Shown here one piece after another: positions 26,201 to 33,449 of a DNA stretch of 64,000 nt; within the stretch, counting starts at the first letter, position 1; every line of letters starts with the position of its first letter. Location: assembly GCF_015352455.1 (NCBI RefSeq), contig NZ_JADKPN010000004.1, positions 221,850-285,849 of the forward strand, given 5' to 3'. The position numbers were made by a program, and so were the translations under genes. The notes under the pieces were generated by a model. It saw only the letters and a list, made by a program, of their open reading frames with translations. It was not told the origin of the DNA and searched no databases. The DNA is from Nocardioides islandensis (lineage in GTDB: Bacteria > Actinomycetota > Actinomycetes > Propionibacteriales > Nocardioidaceae).

Positions 26201-28409
26201 GCAGCCCGTTGGCCTGCTTGACCCGGTCGGCGTTCGCGTTGCCCTGACCGTCGGGGTCGGGCGTGCCCGAGCCCTTGGACTTGAAGTGGTTGACGATCAC
26301 GCCGAAGGCGTTGGCGTCACCGGTGCCGCGGACCTTGAACGCCTGGGCCAGCGGCTCACGGGCGTTGTTGAAGTCGGCGTTGCCGACCAGCACCTTGGAG
26401 GCACCGACAGGGATGACCTTGGCCGGGTTGTAGATGAAGCCCGTGCGGATCACGTCCTGCTCCGCCAGCGGCGGGAGGTCGGCGGCAGCCGGCGAGGGCA
26501 CGTAGGCCCAGCGGGTGCTGCCCGCGTCGGTGTTGAGCGCGGCCACCAGCTTGCTGATGGCGTCGTCGCGGCTCCGGCCGAACTGGACGGAGTTCTCCAG
26601 CTCCTCCAGCGAGACCACGTCGGCGTTGAGCGCGTTGATCGACTTCACGATCTTGCTGCGCTGGCGGCGCAGGTTCGTGTCGTCCCAGGCACCGCGCGGG
26701 CCGTTGGGCGTGCAGGAGTTCACCGCGATCGGGTTGTCGTCGCGGTCCAGGAACGCCGAGCAGGCGTTGGTGGCAGGGTTCAGCGCGACGTACTCCGCGG
26801 CCGAGACCGGGAAGAAGTTCAGCACGTTGAACGTCGCCAGCTTGATGTCGCCGCCCACGGCGGCCGCACCGGTCGGACGGGTGTTCGTGAAGTCCACGCC
26901 CGCGCTCGAGCCGTCGTCGGTGACCTGCTGCAGCGGGATCAGCCGGCGGGTGCCGAAGCTGTCGCTGTAGATCATCGGGTCGTTGAACGCGACCGACGAG
27001 CCCACCCGGATCGGGTTGGTCGGGGTGTAGTACGGGAACGGCACGTCGTCCTGGCCGGTGCCCGCGGTGTTCCAGAAGGTGATGCTCGAGGCGTCGTCGA
27101 GGACCAGCTGGTGGGCCTTGTTGTACGCCGTGCGCGTGTCCACGGCCGCGTGGTCCTGCGCGTCGATCTCCTCGGTCGGCGCGACCAGCGGGTCGGTCGA
27201 GTTGGCCGCGAGGCCGACCTCGCCGAACATGCTGCTCGACGACGAGGTGCCCCACGCGTCGCCACCGAAGGCCGACCCGTCGAAGGCGTCGGTCACGGTG
27301 AAGTCGCCCGAGGCGTCCCAGAGCTCGCCCTCGTGGGCCTCCTGCGCGGCGGCCAGAGCGGCGCCGGTGAGGCAGGTGTTGCCCGGGAGCGCGCAGTCGG
27401 TGCCGGGCAGCGCGCCGGTGTGCGGGTCGATCGGGGTGGCCGCGCCACCGTCGGCCAGCGAGCCGCCGGCCGTGTTGATGTCGATCTCGGTGAGGCCGTT
27501 GAACTCCTTGACCAGGCCGACCACGTTGGCCGTGTTGCCCACGGCCGGGATCTGGCCGAGCTTGGAGGAGCCGACGTAGACGAAGATCGCGTCCGAGGCG
27601 TCGGGCGTCGGGTCGGAGGCGCCACCGGACCCGGCGGTCTGCATGTAGAAGCCGTCGAAGCCACCCGTGGTGTAGCGCGAGGTCACCACGCCGGTGGTGG
27701 TCGCGAGGAAGCCGTTCTTGGTGGCGTTGACCCCGTTGCCCTGGATCTCCGCGATGGAGCCGGTGAACGGCGTCGGGTTGACCTGGTTGACGGCGTCGGG
27801 CGTCAGGTTGCCCTGCGGCGTGAAGTCCGCGAGGTTCGAGTCGGTGTCCGCGCTCGCCGCGTTGCGGCCCAGGCTGGTCGTCACGTTGTAGCCGGTGCCG
27901 GCCGCAGTGGTCTCGGGCGCGTTGCTCGTGCCGTAGCCCAGCTTGTCCACGATGTTCGTCGGGCTCGACGGGTCGACCGGGGTCGTCACCGAGGCGAGCG
28001 TGATCGTGCCGCCGGCGGAGCCGCTGGCGTTGAAGCCGGTGGCCGTCTGGTCGCCGCCCGGGACCGCCACGCCGTTGGCGCCGTTGCTGCCGCCGACGAG
28101 GGTCCAGTAGCCGTGCGAGGCGATGGAGCCCGTCAGGGGCACCACGGTGGTCGAGTTCCCGGTGCTGCCCGCGGCGCGGTACTGCAGCGAGTAGGTCGAC
28201 AGGCTGATGGCGCTGCCGGTCGGGTTGTACAGCTCGACGTACCGGTTGGTGTAGGTGGCGCCGGCCGAGCCGCCGTTGAGGTAGGCCTCGTTGATGACGA
28301 GCCCGGTGCCTCCGGGGTTCGCCAGTGCGGGTGGGGTGAGAACCGTGAGACCGGCCGCCACCACCGCAGCGCTCGCCAGGACGGCAAGGCGCTTGGGGGA
28401 TGTGGACAT
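23244..28409 (-). CDS. Giant secreted fusion: lamin-tail domain, ExeM-like DNase, 5'-nucleotidase, Ig-like tail
   Basis: 1721 residues with a signal peptide (to ...PPALA, about residue 30). In order: lamin-tail domain (VINEAYLNGGS...YVELYNPTG, ~35-180); OB-like region of ExeM/NucH nucleases (SIAEIQGNG, ~220-390); endonuclease/exonuclease/phosphatase domain (KLATFNVLNFFP ~521, LVGDFNAYSEEDP, SSDHNPEIVG ~858); metallophosphoesterase (ILGTNDFHGRI ~876, GNHEFDQGY ~955, VSGHTHLEY); 5'-nucleotidase C domain (~1220-1400); a Pro-rich linker near 1525; and two Ig-like Big_3 repeats to the end. The combination could cut extracellular DNA and dephosphorylate the nucleotides. SD is AGGAAA before ATG 28409. 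Confidence 0.92.
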   Translation of the reverse strand: MSTSPKRLAVLASAAVVAAGLTVLTPPALANPGGTGLVINEAYLNGGSAGATYTNRYVELYNPTGSAISLSTYSLQYRAAGSTGNSTTVVPLTGSIASHGYWTLVGGSNGANGVAVPGGDQTATGFNASGSAGGTITLASVTTPVDPSSPTNIVDKLGYGTSNAPETTAAGTGYNVTTSLGRNAASADTDSNLADFTPQGNLTPDAVNQVNPTPFTGSIAEIQGNGVNATKNGFLATTTGVVTSRYTTGGFDGFYMQTAGSGGASDPTPDASDAIFVYVGSSKLGQIPAVGNTANVVGLVKEFNGLTEIDINTAGGSLADGGAATPIDPHTGALPGTDCALPGNTCLTGAALAAAQEAHEGELWDASGDFTVTDAFDGSAFGGDAWGTSSSSSMFGEVGLAANSTDPLVAPTEEIDAQDHAAVDTRTAYNKAHQLVLDDASSITFWNTAGTGQDDVPFPYYTPTNPIRVGSSVAFNDPMIYSDSFGTRRLIPLQQVTDDGSSAGVDFTNTRPTGAAAVGGDIKLATFNVLNFFPVSAAEYVALNPATNACSAFLDRDDNPIAVNSCTPNGPRGAWDDTNLRRQRSKIVKSINALNADVVSLEELENSVQFGRSRDDAISKLVAALNTDAGSTRWAYVPSPAAADLPPLAEQDVIRTGFIYNPAKVIPVGASKVLVGNADFNNAREPLAQAFKVRGTGDANAFGVIVNHFKSKGSGTPDPDGQGNANADRVKQANGLLDFATQFKTDRGIARMFLVGDFNAYSEEDPVQEIEQGADNVAGNSDDYHAVEEGPGGDESYSFSGLSGSLDHIFANDAAYADVTGADVVDINASEFVFNQYSRFNYNVTQLFNRNTIYASSDHNPEIVGINKPNNGIEIQILGTNDFHGRIANDPASASAGAAVMAGAVKQLRADNPNTVFAAAGDLIGASTFESFIDKDKPTIDALNSAGLEVSSVGNHEFDQGYDDLVNRVMAPYDATTNPKGGANWEYLAANLVKKGTNDPVDEIAPTWTKTMNGVKVGFVGAVTEHLPELVSPAGIADIDVTDIVTAVNTQADELKDVENADIVIMLVHEGAGGTDCATMDDDPSSDFGSIINGIDENVDAIVSGHTHLEYNCDFTVQDWVDEGRKVTKRPVVSAGQYGAALNQIVFDVNPGTGEVISKRQNVLRLKVANGGPFNYPVDAPTQTIVDAAVANASVLGAVPLGQIGGPFGRARFIDGSENRGGESTLGNLVAEVQRWATENPESGSAQIAFMNPGGLRQDMLGTGTGAFPRTLTFKQAADVQPFANTLVNMKLTGAQIKSVLEEQWQPAGASRPFLRLGASKGFTYTYDPSKPAGSRITGMWLNGTPIQSGTSYSVTANSFLASGGDNFLTFAQGTQKRDTGKVDLQAMVDYMAEFANPGAGDPPLPISYAQQAVGVKFPGAAPASYAVGDHVTFDLTSLVMTENNAVRDTQVSVKLGGTTLGTFPVATVLSPPGNASSNDEVGTASVDVVIPAGTAPGATQLVVEGASGTSAIVPVTVSGGTTPPPPPPPAPTPAPTTVAGAVKAFPYGEAGLLTIAVSRSDANGSADVFDESGAKIGTATISAGVGSLTLAAKSMLPGTHTLTVKYLGTNEFAPSQSTVTFKVRKATPTVKLKVADEVSKAGGDKVVVRVTAANGVPVTGKVKLTIKGTGKEITVKLVKGKATFTLPKVSTAGTYTLKARYLGSSLLNKVADRQKVDFVK

Positions 28410-28540
28410 GCGTTTCCTAACGCTCGAGAACAGGTCGTGACACCGCGGGGAAGAAGGCGCACCTCACCCGTTGGACGGATGTGGGCGCCGTCACCCTAAC
28501 CCGGGGGCGGGGGGACCTCACCCGGCCAAGAAGTGACGAA
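28410..28540 (-). promoter_or_regulatory. Upstream region of the ExeM-like gene, candidate -10 and direct repeats
   Basis: On the minus strand TAGGGT (28498-28493) is a plausible -10, giving a leader of ~75 nt. ACCTCACCCG (plus strand) occurs twice, at 28461-28470 and 28515-28524, flanking the -10. The repeats could be regulator sites; they do not match the streptomycete Pho box GTTCACC. Confidence 0.35.
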
Positions 28541-29146
28541 TCAGCGAACAGGCGATTGGCGGATGTTGCCGCGCTGGTGCCAGACGTCGCGGAAGAACTC
28601 GTAACCGGACCAGAGAGTCATCGCGACGGCGCCCGCCAGCAGCAGCTGGGCGGCGTAGAAGAGCAGCGTGCCGACCGTCTCGGAGGGCTCGCCGGTGACC
28701 TGCCGCAGCGGCAGGCAGAGAGTCGCGAGGGCGGTGGCCTGGAGGGCGGTCTTGATCTTGCCGGACTGCGCGGCGGCGACGACGACCTGCTTGAGGATGG
28801 ACAGGCGCAGCAGCGTGACGCTCCACTCGCGCAGCAGCACGACGATGGTCACCCACCACCAGATGTCGCCGACGATCGAGAGCCCGATGAAGGCCATCCC
28901 GGTCAGTGCCTTGTCGGCGATGGGGTCGGCGATCTTGCCGAAGTTGGTCACCAGGTTGCGGGCGCGGGCGATGTCGCCGTCGATCTTGTCGGTGATCGCC
29001 GCGCCGACGAACAGCACGAACGACGCGATCCGCCACCCGACCGAGTCGCCGCCGTCGTGGAGGAGGGCGTAGGCGAAGAACGGCACCATCACGATGCGCA
29101 GCCCGGTGAGGACGTTGGGCAGGTTCCAGTTGCTCGCCTCGGTCAT
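28541..29146 (-). CDS. pgsA: CDP-diacylglycerol--glycerol-3-phosphate 3-phosphatidyltransferase
   Basis: 201 residues, membrane-embedded. The CDP-alcohol phosphatidyltransferase signature D-x2-D-G-x2-A-R-x8-G-x3-D-x3-D is complete within [12 protein letters not shown] and [11 protein letters not shown] (about residues 52-79). The N-terminus [17 protein letters not shown] matches PgsA. It makes phosphatidylglycerolphosphate, the committed step to PG and cardiolipin. Its ATG overlaps the rimO stop by 4 bp, a pairing conserved in actinobacteria near ftsK and cinA. Confidence 0.95.
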   Translation of the reverse strand: MTEASNWNLPNVLTGLRIVMVPFFAYALLHDGGDSVGWRIASFVLFVGAAITDKIDGDIARARNLVTNFGKIADPIADKALTGMAFIGLSIVGDIWWWVTIVVLLREWSVTLLRLSILKQVVVAAAQSGKIKTALQATALATLCLPLRQVTGEPSETVGTLLFYAAQLLLAGAVAMTLWSGYEFFRDVWHQRGNIRQSPVR

Positions 29147-30522
29147 CGCGCCACCAGGTCGACGCCCTCGCTGCTCACCACGACCGCGGTGACCAGCTGC
29201 CCGACGGTGACGTCGGAAGCGTCGACGAGGCTCGTCGTACCGTCGACCTCCGGGCCCTGGTGCGCGGCCCGGCCGACGACCTCGTCGCCGACCGACTCCA
29301 CCAGGACCTCGACGACCTCGCCGATGCGCTCCTCGGCGCGCTGGGCGGTGAGCTCCTCGACGAGGGCCGTGACGTGCGCGACGCGCGCGAGGACCTCGTC
29401 CTCGTCGAGCTTGTCGGTGAAGCCGGCGGCCTCGGTGCCGTCCTCGTCGGAGTAGCCGAAGACACCGGTGACGTCCATGCGGGCCTGTTGCAGGAAGTCG
29501 GTGAGGACCTCCAGGTCGGCCTCGGTCTCTCCCGGGAAGCCGACGATCACGTTGGAGCGGACGCCGGCGTGCGGCGCCTTCGCGCGGACCGTGTCGAGCA
29601 GGGCGAGGAAGGACTCGGCGTCGCCGAAGCGGCGCATCCGGCGCAGGACCGGTCCGGAGGCGTGCTGGAAGGAGAGGTCGAAGTACGGCGCGACGCCGTC
29701 GGTCTGGGCGATCGCCTCGACCAGGCCGGGGCGGGTCTCGGCGGGCTGGAGGTAGGAGACGCGGACGCGGTCGACCCCGTCGATCCCGGCCAGCTCGGGC
29801 AGGAGGGTCTCGAGGAGGCGGAGGTCGCCGAGGTCCTTGCCGTAGGACGTGGAGTTCTCGCTGACGAGGAAGAGCTCACGCGCTCCCTGGCCGGCCAGCC
29901 AACGGGCCTCGTCGAGCACCTCGGTCGGGCGGCGGCTGACGAACGAGCCGCGGAAGCTGGGGATGGCGCAGAACGAGCAGCGCCGGTCGCAGCCGCTGGC
30001 CAGCTTGAGGCTCGCGGTCGGACCCTTGTCGAGCCTCATCCTCAGGGAAGCCGGCGCGTGCCCGGGGATGCTCCGCTTCGTGTCCTGGCGCTGCGCGGGT
30101 GAGATCGCCAGCAGCGTGCGCCGGTCGCGCGGTACGTGGGTCTCGTGCCGCTCGCCCTGGATGATGCCGCTGAGCTTCGCCGCGATGTCCGGGTAGTCGT
30201 CGAACCCCAGCACCGCGTCGGCCTCCGGCAGGCTGGCCGCCAGGTCCGCGCCGTACCGCTCCGCCAGGCACCCGACGGCCACGACGTGCTGGGTCCTGCC
30301 GGTGCCCTTGAGGTCCGCCGCCTGGAGCAGCGTGTCGACGCTGTCCTTCTTGGCCTGCTCGACGAACCCGCAGGTGTTGACCACGACGGTGTCGGCCTCG
30401 GCCGGGTCGTCGACGAGCGTGAAACCGCCGGCCGCCAGGCGGCCCGCCAGCTCCTCGGAGTCCACCTCGTTGCGCGCGCAGCCGAGGGTCACGAGCGCGA
30501 CGGACTGGCGGGTGGCAGGCAT
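29143..30522 (-). CDS. rimO: Ribosomal protein S12 methylthiotransferase RimO
   Basis: 459 residues. The N-terminal MTTase domain has [12 protein letters not shown] and [13 protein letters not shown] with the first Fe-S cluster cysteines. The radical-SAM motif is [11 protein letters not shown] (about residues 180-190), followed by the RGSFVSR block, and a TRAM domain closes the protein. RimO adds a methylthio group to an Asp of S12. [11 protein letters not shown] and FRGSFVSR support RimO over MiaB. pgsA overlaps its stop codon. Confidence 0.95.
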   Translation of the reverse strand: MPATRQSVALVTLGCARNEVDSEELAGRLAAGGFTLVDDPAEADTVVVNTCGFVEQAKKDSVDTLLQAADLKGTGRTQHVVAVGCLAERYGADLAASLPEADAVLGFDDYPDIAAKLSGIIQGERHETHVPRDRRTLLAISPAQRQDTKRSIPGHAPASLRMRLDKGPTASLKLASGCDRRCSFCAIPSFRGSFVSRRPTEVLDEARWLAGQGARELFLVSENSTSYGKDLGDLRLLETLLPELAGIDGVDRVRVSYLQPAETRPGLVEAIAQTDGVAPYFDLSFQHASGPVLRRMRRFGDAESFLALLDTVRAKAPHAGVRSNVIVGFPGETEADLEVLTDFLQQARMDVTGVFGYSDEDGTEAAGFTDKLDEDEVLARVAHVTALVEELTAQRAEERIGEVVEVLVESVGDEVVGRAAHQGPEVDGTTSLVDASDVTVGQLVTAVVVSSEGVDLVAR

Positions 30523-30543
30523 AGGGCTTCGAGTATGACGGGT

Positions 30544-30598
30544 GGGTCAGCTCGCGCAGGAATCACCGGTCGGCCGGGTATTCCGTCGTCGAGTGACC
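30544..30598. repeat. Palindromic repeat, family GGTCACTCG/CGAGTGACC, copy A
   Basis: GGGTCAGCTCG at the left and CGAGTGACC at the right enclose an inner imperfect stem (GGAAT..CCGG/CCGG..ATTCC). The copy lies between rimO and the DUF559-like gene, and a further GGGTCAGTCG half-motif occurs ~46 bp to the right, inside the 3' end of that gene. Copies B and C share ends and inner core. Confidence 0.65.
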
Positions 30599-30613
30599 TG
30601 AAAGCCATCGGAA

Positions 30614-31606
30614 TCAGCGTCGCCAGGGTGCGAGAGGGGTCAGTCGACCTCGCGTGGCGGTAGCGGCGACCGACCACAGCTGGGGCAGAGCGCCGGAGCG
30701 TCTCCGGGCCGCTGCCATCCGGTCGAGCACCAGGGGTACGTCGTCGATGTCCCGGCCCTCGACGGTGAAGGGCTCCAAACCGACCCGACGGAACCTGTCC
30801 TCGCGACCGACGTCGCGCCTGCTCCGCTCGGCTCCGCGGTGGTCGGCTCCGTTGTACTCGCCGAGCACGCCGAAGCGCCAGTCCATCAGGTCCGGGTGCC
30901 CGATCAGGCGGTCGCCACCGTCCAGCACGGCTGGGTTGCAGAGTGGGCGATCCCATCCAGCATCGAGGACCCAGATCAGCCGCAGGCGTGTCTCCATCGG
31001 CGACCAGGAGTCGTCCACGGCGAGCCCGAGCGCGTCGAGCACGAGCGCACGGTCTCTCGCTCCTCGACGGGTGTCTGCGTGAGCCCGCATCTCGTGGATC
31101 GTGAGCAGCTTCGCAGCGGCGGCCATGTCGGCGGCGACGACGGCTTCGCGAAGCTCACCGGTACGCCGCATCTCGTCGAACAGCGCCGGCGCCGGCCGCA
31201 GTACACGGACGCCACACACGACGACGACGTCTGCCTCCTCGAACGCCGACCGCGTCACTGCGATCCGGCCGTCCGACCGTAGGCGATCGCCGTTCGCAGC
31301 CACCTGCACGCGCAACGGCGTACGTCCGTCACGATCCCATCCGTCGAAGTAGCCGCCACCCCACAGCCGCAGGGCGGCCCACCCGGTGATCGCGCCGGCC
31401 CGGAGCCGGTGGCCCTGCTCGATGATGCGCTGTTCAACCGTGGCGAGCCTGCTCGCAGGGGCGTAGAGCCCCGAGGACGTACGCTCCCAGTCCCTGCCCT
31501 GCGTCTGGCCACGGGTCGGTCCCGTCACTCCATGCGGATCGATGCGCACCGGCGCGATGAGCCCCGTCGGACGCGGCGCGCGGACTCCCCATCTGCTCTC
31601 CCCCAT
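30614..31606 (-). CDS. Uncharacterised AbiEi-like/DUF559-like protein with nuclease-like C-terminus
   Basis: 330 residues starting at ATG 31606 (GGGGAG upstream). The N-terminal half (ERTSSGLYAPASRLATVEQRIIEQGHRLRAGAITGWAALRLWGG) resembles the winged-helix region of AbiEi-type proteins. The C-terminal ~100 residues (GHPDLMDWRFGVLGEYNGADHRG...RFRRVGLEPFTVEG) resemble the Vsr/DUF559 restriction-endonuclease fold, with D and E-x-N at the PD-(D/E)xK positions. Actinobacterial genomes often carry several such genes of unknown function. It is bracketed by palindromes A (30544-30598) and B (31716-31772). Catalytic activity is not assured. Confidence 0.7.
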   Translation of the reverse strand: MGESRWGVRAPRPTGLIAPVRIDPHGVTGPTRGQTQGRDWERTSSGLYAPASRLATVEQRIIEQGHRLRAGAITGWAALRLWGGGYFDGWDRDGRTPLRVQVAANGDRLRSDGRIAVTRSAFEEADVVVVCGVRVLRPAPALFDEMRRTGELREAVVAADMAAAAKLLTIHEMRAHADTRRGARDRALVLDALGLAVDDSWSPMETRLRLIWVLDAGWDRPLCNPAVLDGGDRLIGHPDLMDWRFGVLGEYNGADHRGAERSRRDVGREDRFRRVGLEPFTVEGRDIDDVPLVLDRMAAARRRSGALPQLWSVAATATRGRLTPLAPWRR

Positions 31607-31715
31607 GACCCTGATGCTCCCCGGGACAGTCAGACCTGAACCCGTGCCCGCGCATCTGTGGAGAACGACGAGTGACCTCGATCTCAGGCGAATCCGGGTC
31701 GAGGAGCTGCTGCTC

Positions 31716-31772
31716 GGGTCACTCGCGGCAGCGATCCCCGGTCGACCGGGGATCGCTGCCGTCGAATGACCC
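31716..31772. repeat. 57-bp near-perfect palindrome, copy B of the GGTCACTCG family
   Basis: The arms pair over 28 positions with one mismatch and one single-base bulge around a GGTCGACC centre with no loop. The ends are GGGTCACTCG and TCGAATGACCC. A lone CGAGTGACC lies ~47 bp to its left (31669-31677), as at copy C. It sits upstream of the DUF559-like gene and downstream of the rodZ-like gene stop. Confidence 0.9.
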
Positions 31773-31796
31773 AAATCGCACGAACCGACAGCGGCC

Positions 31797-33449
31797 TCAG
31801 CGCACGACGAACGTGCCCGAACCCGGGGAGCCGGAGGTGCCGAGGGGGCCGCGGTCCTCGCCCTTGACCGAGACCGTGACCGAGCCGTCGCTGGCCTGGA
31901 CGCGGACCGGCGGGGAGACCGAGAGGGTCTTCGAGGCGCCGAAGGCGACGTCGCCGCTGAAGACCACGGAGCCCCCGCCGTCGCGGACGATCACCCGGGC
32001 ACCGGCGCCCGGAGCGGAGATCACCACGGGGACGGCGGGCGCCAGGGCGGCACCGCCGTGGTTGGGGCCGCCGGAGCCGTTGAGGACCGGGTCGTCGCGC
32101 AGGTCGACCGGTCCGTCCATCACCAGGCGGGCGATCGACCAGGCCAGCACGAGGGCCATCACGGCGGCGACGAGCACCGACCAGTTCGGCCCGCCCCGGG
32201 TGGCCTTGATGCCGCCGCTGTGGGCCAGCTCGGCCTCGAAGACGCGGCGCGGGTTGACCGGCGCGTCGGCGTACCTCTCGTCGTACGACGCCAGCAACGG
32301 CGCCGCGTCCACGCCGAGGACCCGGGCGAGGGTGCGGATGTGGCCGCGGGCGTAGAAGTCGCCGCCGCACGGCACGAAGTCGTCGGCCTCGACGGACTCG
32401 ATGACGTGCGGGCGGATCCGCGTGCGCTCGGCGAGCTGGTCGACCGTGAGGCCGAGACGCGTACGGGCGGCGGCGAACTCCGGTCCGATCACCGGGTCGT
32501 CCGCGGGCTCGATGGCGAAGTCCTCGATGACGACCGTCTCGAGCGCCTCGCCCGGCACGGCGATGGGGCGGACGTCCTCGTGGACCGACCAGTCGTCGAC
32601 ATCCGGGCGGCGCAGCTCGAACGCCTCGGGCAGACCCGCGGCGGAGGAGGACGTCGACGCGAGGTCCGCCTTCAGGGCGTTGGCGCCTTGGACGAGCTCG
32701 CGGGTGACCTCCGTACGCCGCCCGGTCACCAGCGACCGCAGCGGCGACGGGGTGGCACTCGCGACGACGACGGGTTCGGGGTGCAGGACCTCCTCGGAGG
32801 CCGGCTCGTCGACGGGCCGGTTGCGCAGCCGGGCGGCCACCAGCGAGATGCCGTGGGCCAGGGTCGGCCGCGGGTCGGGGAGGTGGTGCTCGACCTCCTC
32901 GACAGGACCGCCGTCCCCCACCTCCGTCTCGTCGTCGGCCAGTGACCTCAGGGAGCCGAGCAGGTCGGTCGTCCCCGTGACGCGGGTGGACAGCGACAGC
33001 GGGACGCCGAGCGTCGGTCGGTCGGCGTTGCGCGGCGTGGCGACCAGTCGGCCGTCGCGCAGCCCGTGGCTCGCCACGACGTCGACCCGGCGCAGCGATC
33101 CCCACGTGAGCCCCGCCCACGTGCGGCCGGTGCGCAGCCGGAGCCCCTGCTCGTCGGCGACCAGCAGCGGCGTGCGCGCGTCGACGAGCACCCCGAGGTA
33201 CGCCAGCGCCACCAGGCCGAACAGCGAGAACACCGCCCACGCCAGCCCGGAGCCGGAGTCCAGGGCACGTGTCAGGTACAGCGCCGCGACGCCTGCCGCG
33301 AGCACGCCGATGAGCGCGGCCAGCCCGGCCCGCCGGCGTACCTCGACCACGACGGGCTCGGGATCGGGCTCCGCGAGCGGACGCGGCAGCGGACCGAAGT
33401 CGGTCGGCACGTCGAACTCGACGATCTCGTCGTCACAGAAGTCGGTCAC
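31797..33449 (-). CDS. RodZ-like helix-turn-helix membrane protein
   Basis: 550 residues with an expanded layout. Two N-terminal TM helices (about 41-61 and 68-89) are followed by a PH-like stretch (LLVADEQGLRLRTGRTWAGLTWGSLRRVDV) and a long acidic region. The RodZ-type HTH (EFAAARTRLGLTVDQLAERTRIRPHVIESVE, about 324-392) comes next, then a third TM (423-444) and a C-terminal DUF4115-like beta domain. RodZ links MreB to cell-wall synthesis in rods; here the partner is unknown. The ATG overlaps the ftsK stop by 4 bp, the usual ftsK-rodZ linkage. Confidence 0.85.
   Translation of the reverse strand: MTDFCDDEIVEFDVPTDFGPLPRPLAEPDPEPVVVEVRRRAGLAALIGVLAAGVAALYLTRALDSGSGLAWAVFSLFGLVALAYLGVLVDARTPLLVADEQGLRLRTGRTWAGLTWGSLRRVDVVASHGLRDGRLVATPRNADRPTLGVPLSLSTRVTGTTDLLGSLRSLADDETEVGDGGPVEEVEHHLPDPRPTLAHGISLVAARLRNRPVDEPASEEVLHPEPVVVASATPSPLRSLVTGRRTEVTRELVQGANALKADLASTSSSAAGLPEAFELRRPDVDDWSVHEDVRPIAVPGEALETVVIEDFAIEPADDPVIGPEFAAARTRLGLTVDQLAERTRIRPHVIESVEADDFVPCGGDFYARGHIRTLARVLGVDAAPLLASYDERYADAPVNPRRVFEAELAHSGGIKATRGGPNWSVLVAAVMALVLAWSIARLVMDGPVDLRDDPVLNGSGGPNHGGAALAPAVPVVISAPGAGARVIVRDGGGSVVFSGDVAFGASKTLSVSPPVRVQASDGSVTVSVKGEDRGPLGTSGSPGSGTFVVR

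Noticed and set aside
28461..28524. ACCTCACCCG repeats as a Pho box upstream of the extracellular nuclease
   Set aside because: The streptomycete PhoP direct-repeat motif is GTTCACC-like; these 10-mers differ and are ~54 bp apart, too far for an 11-bp repeat operator.
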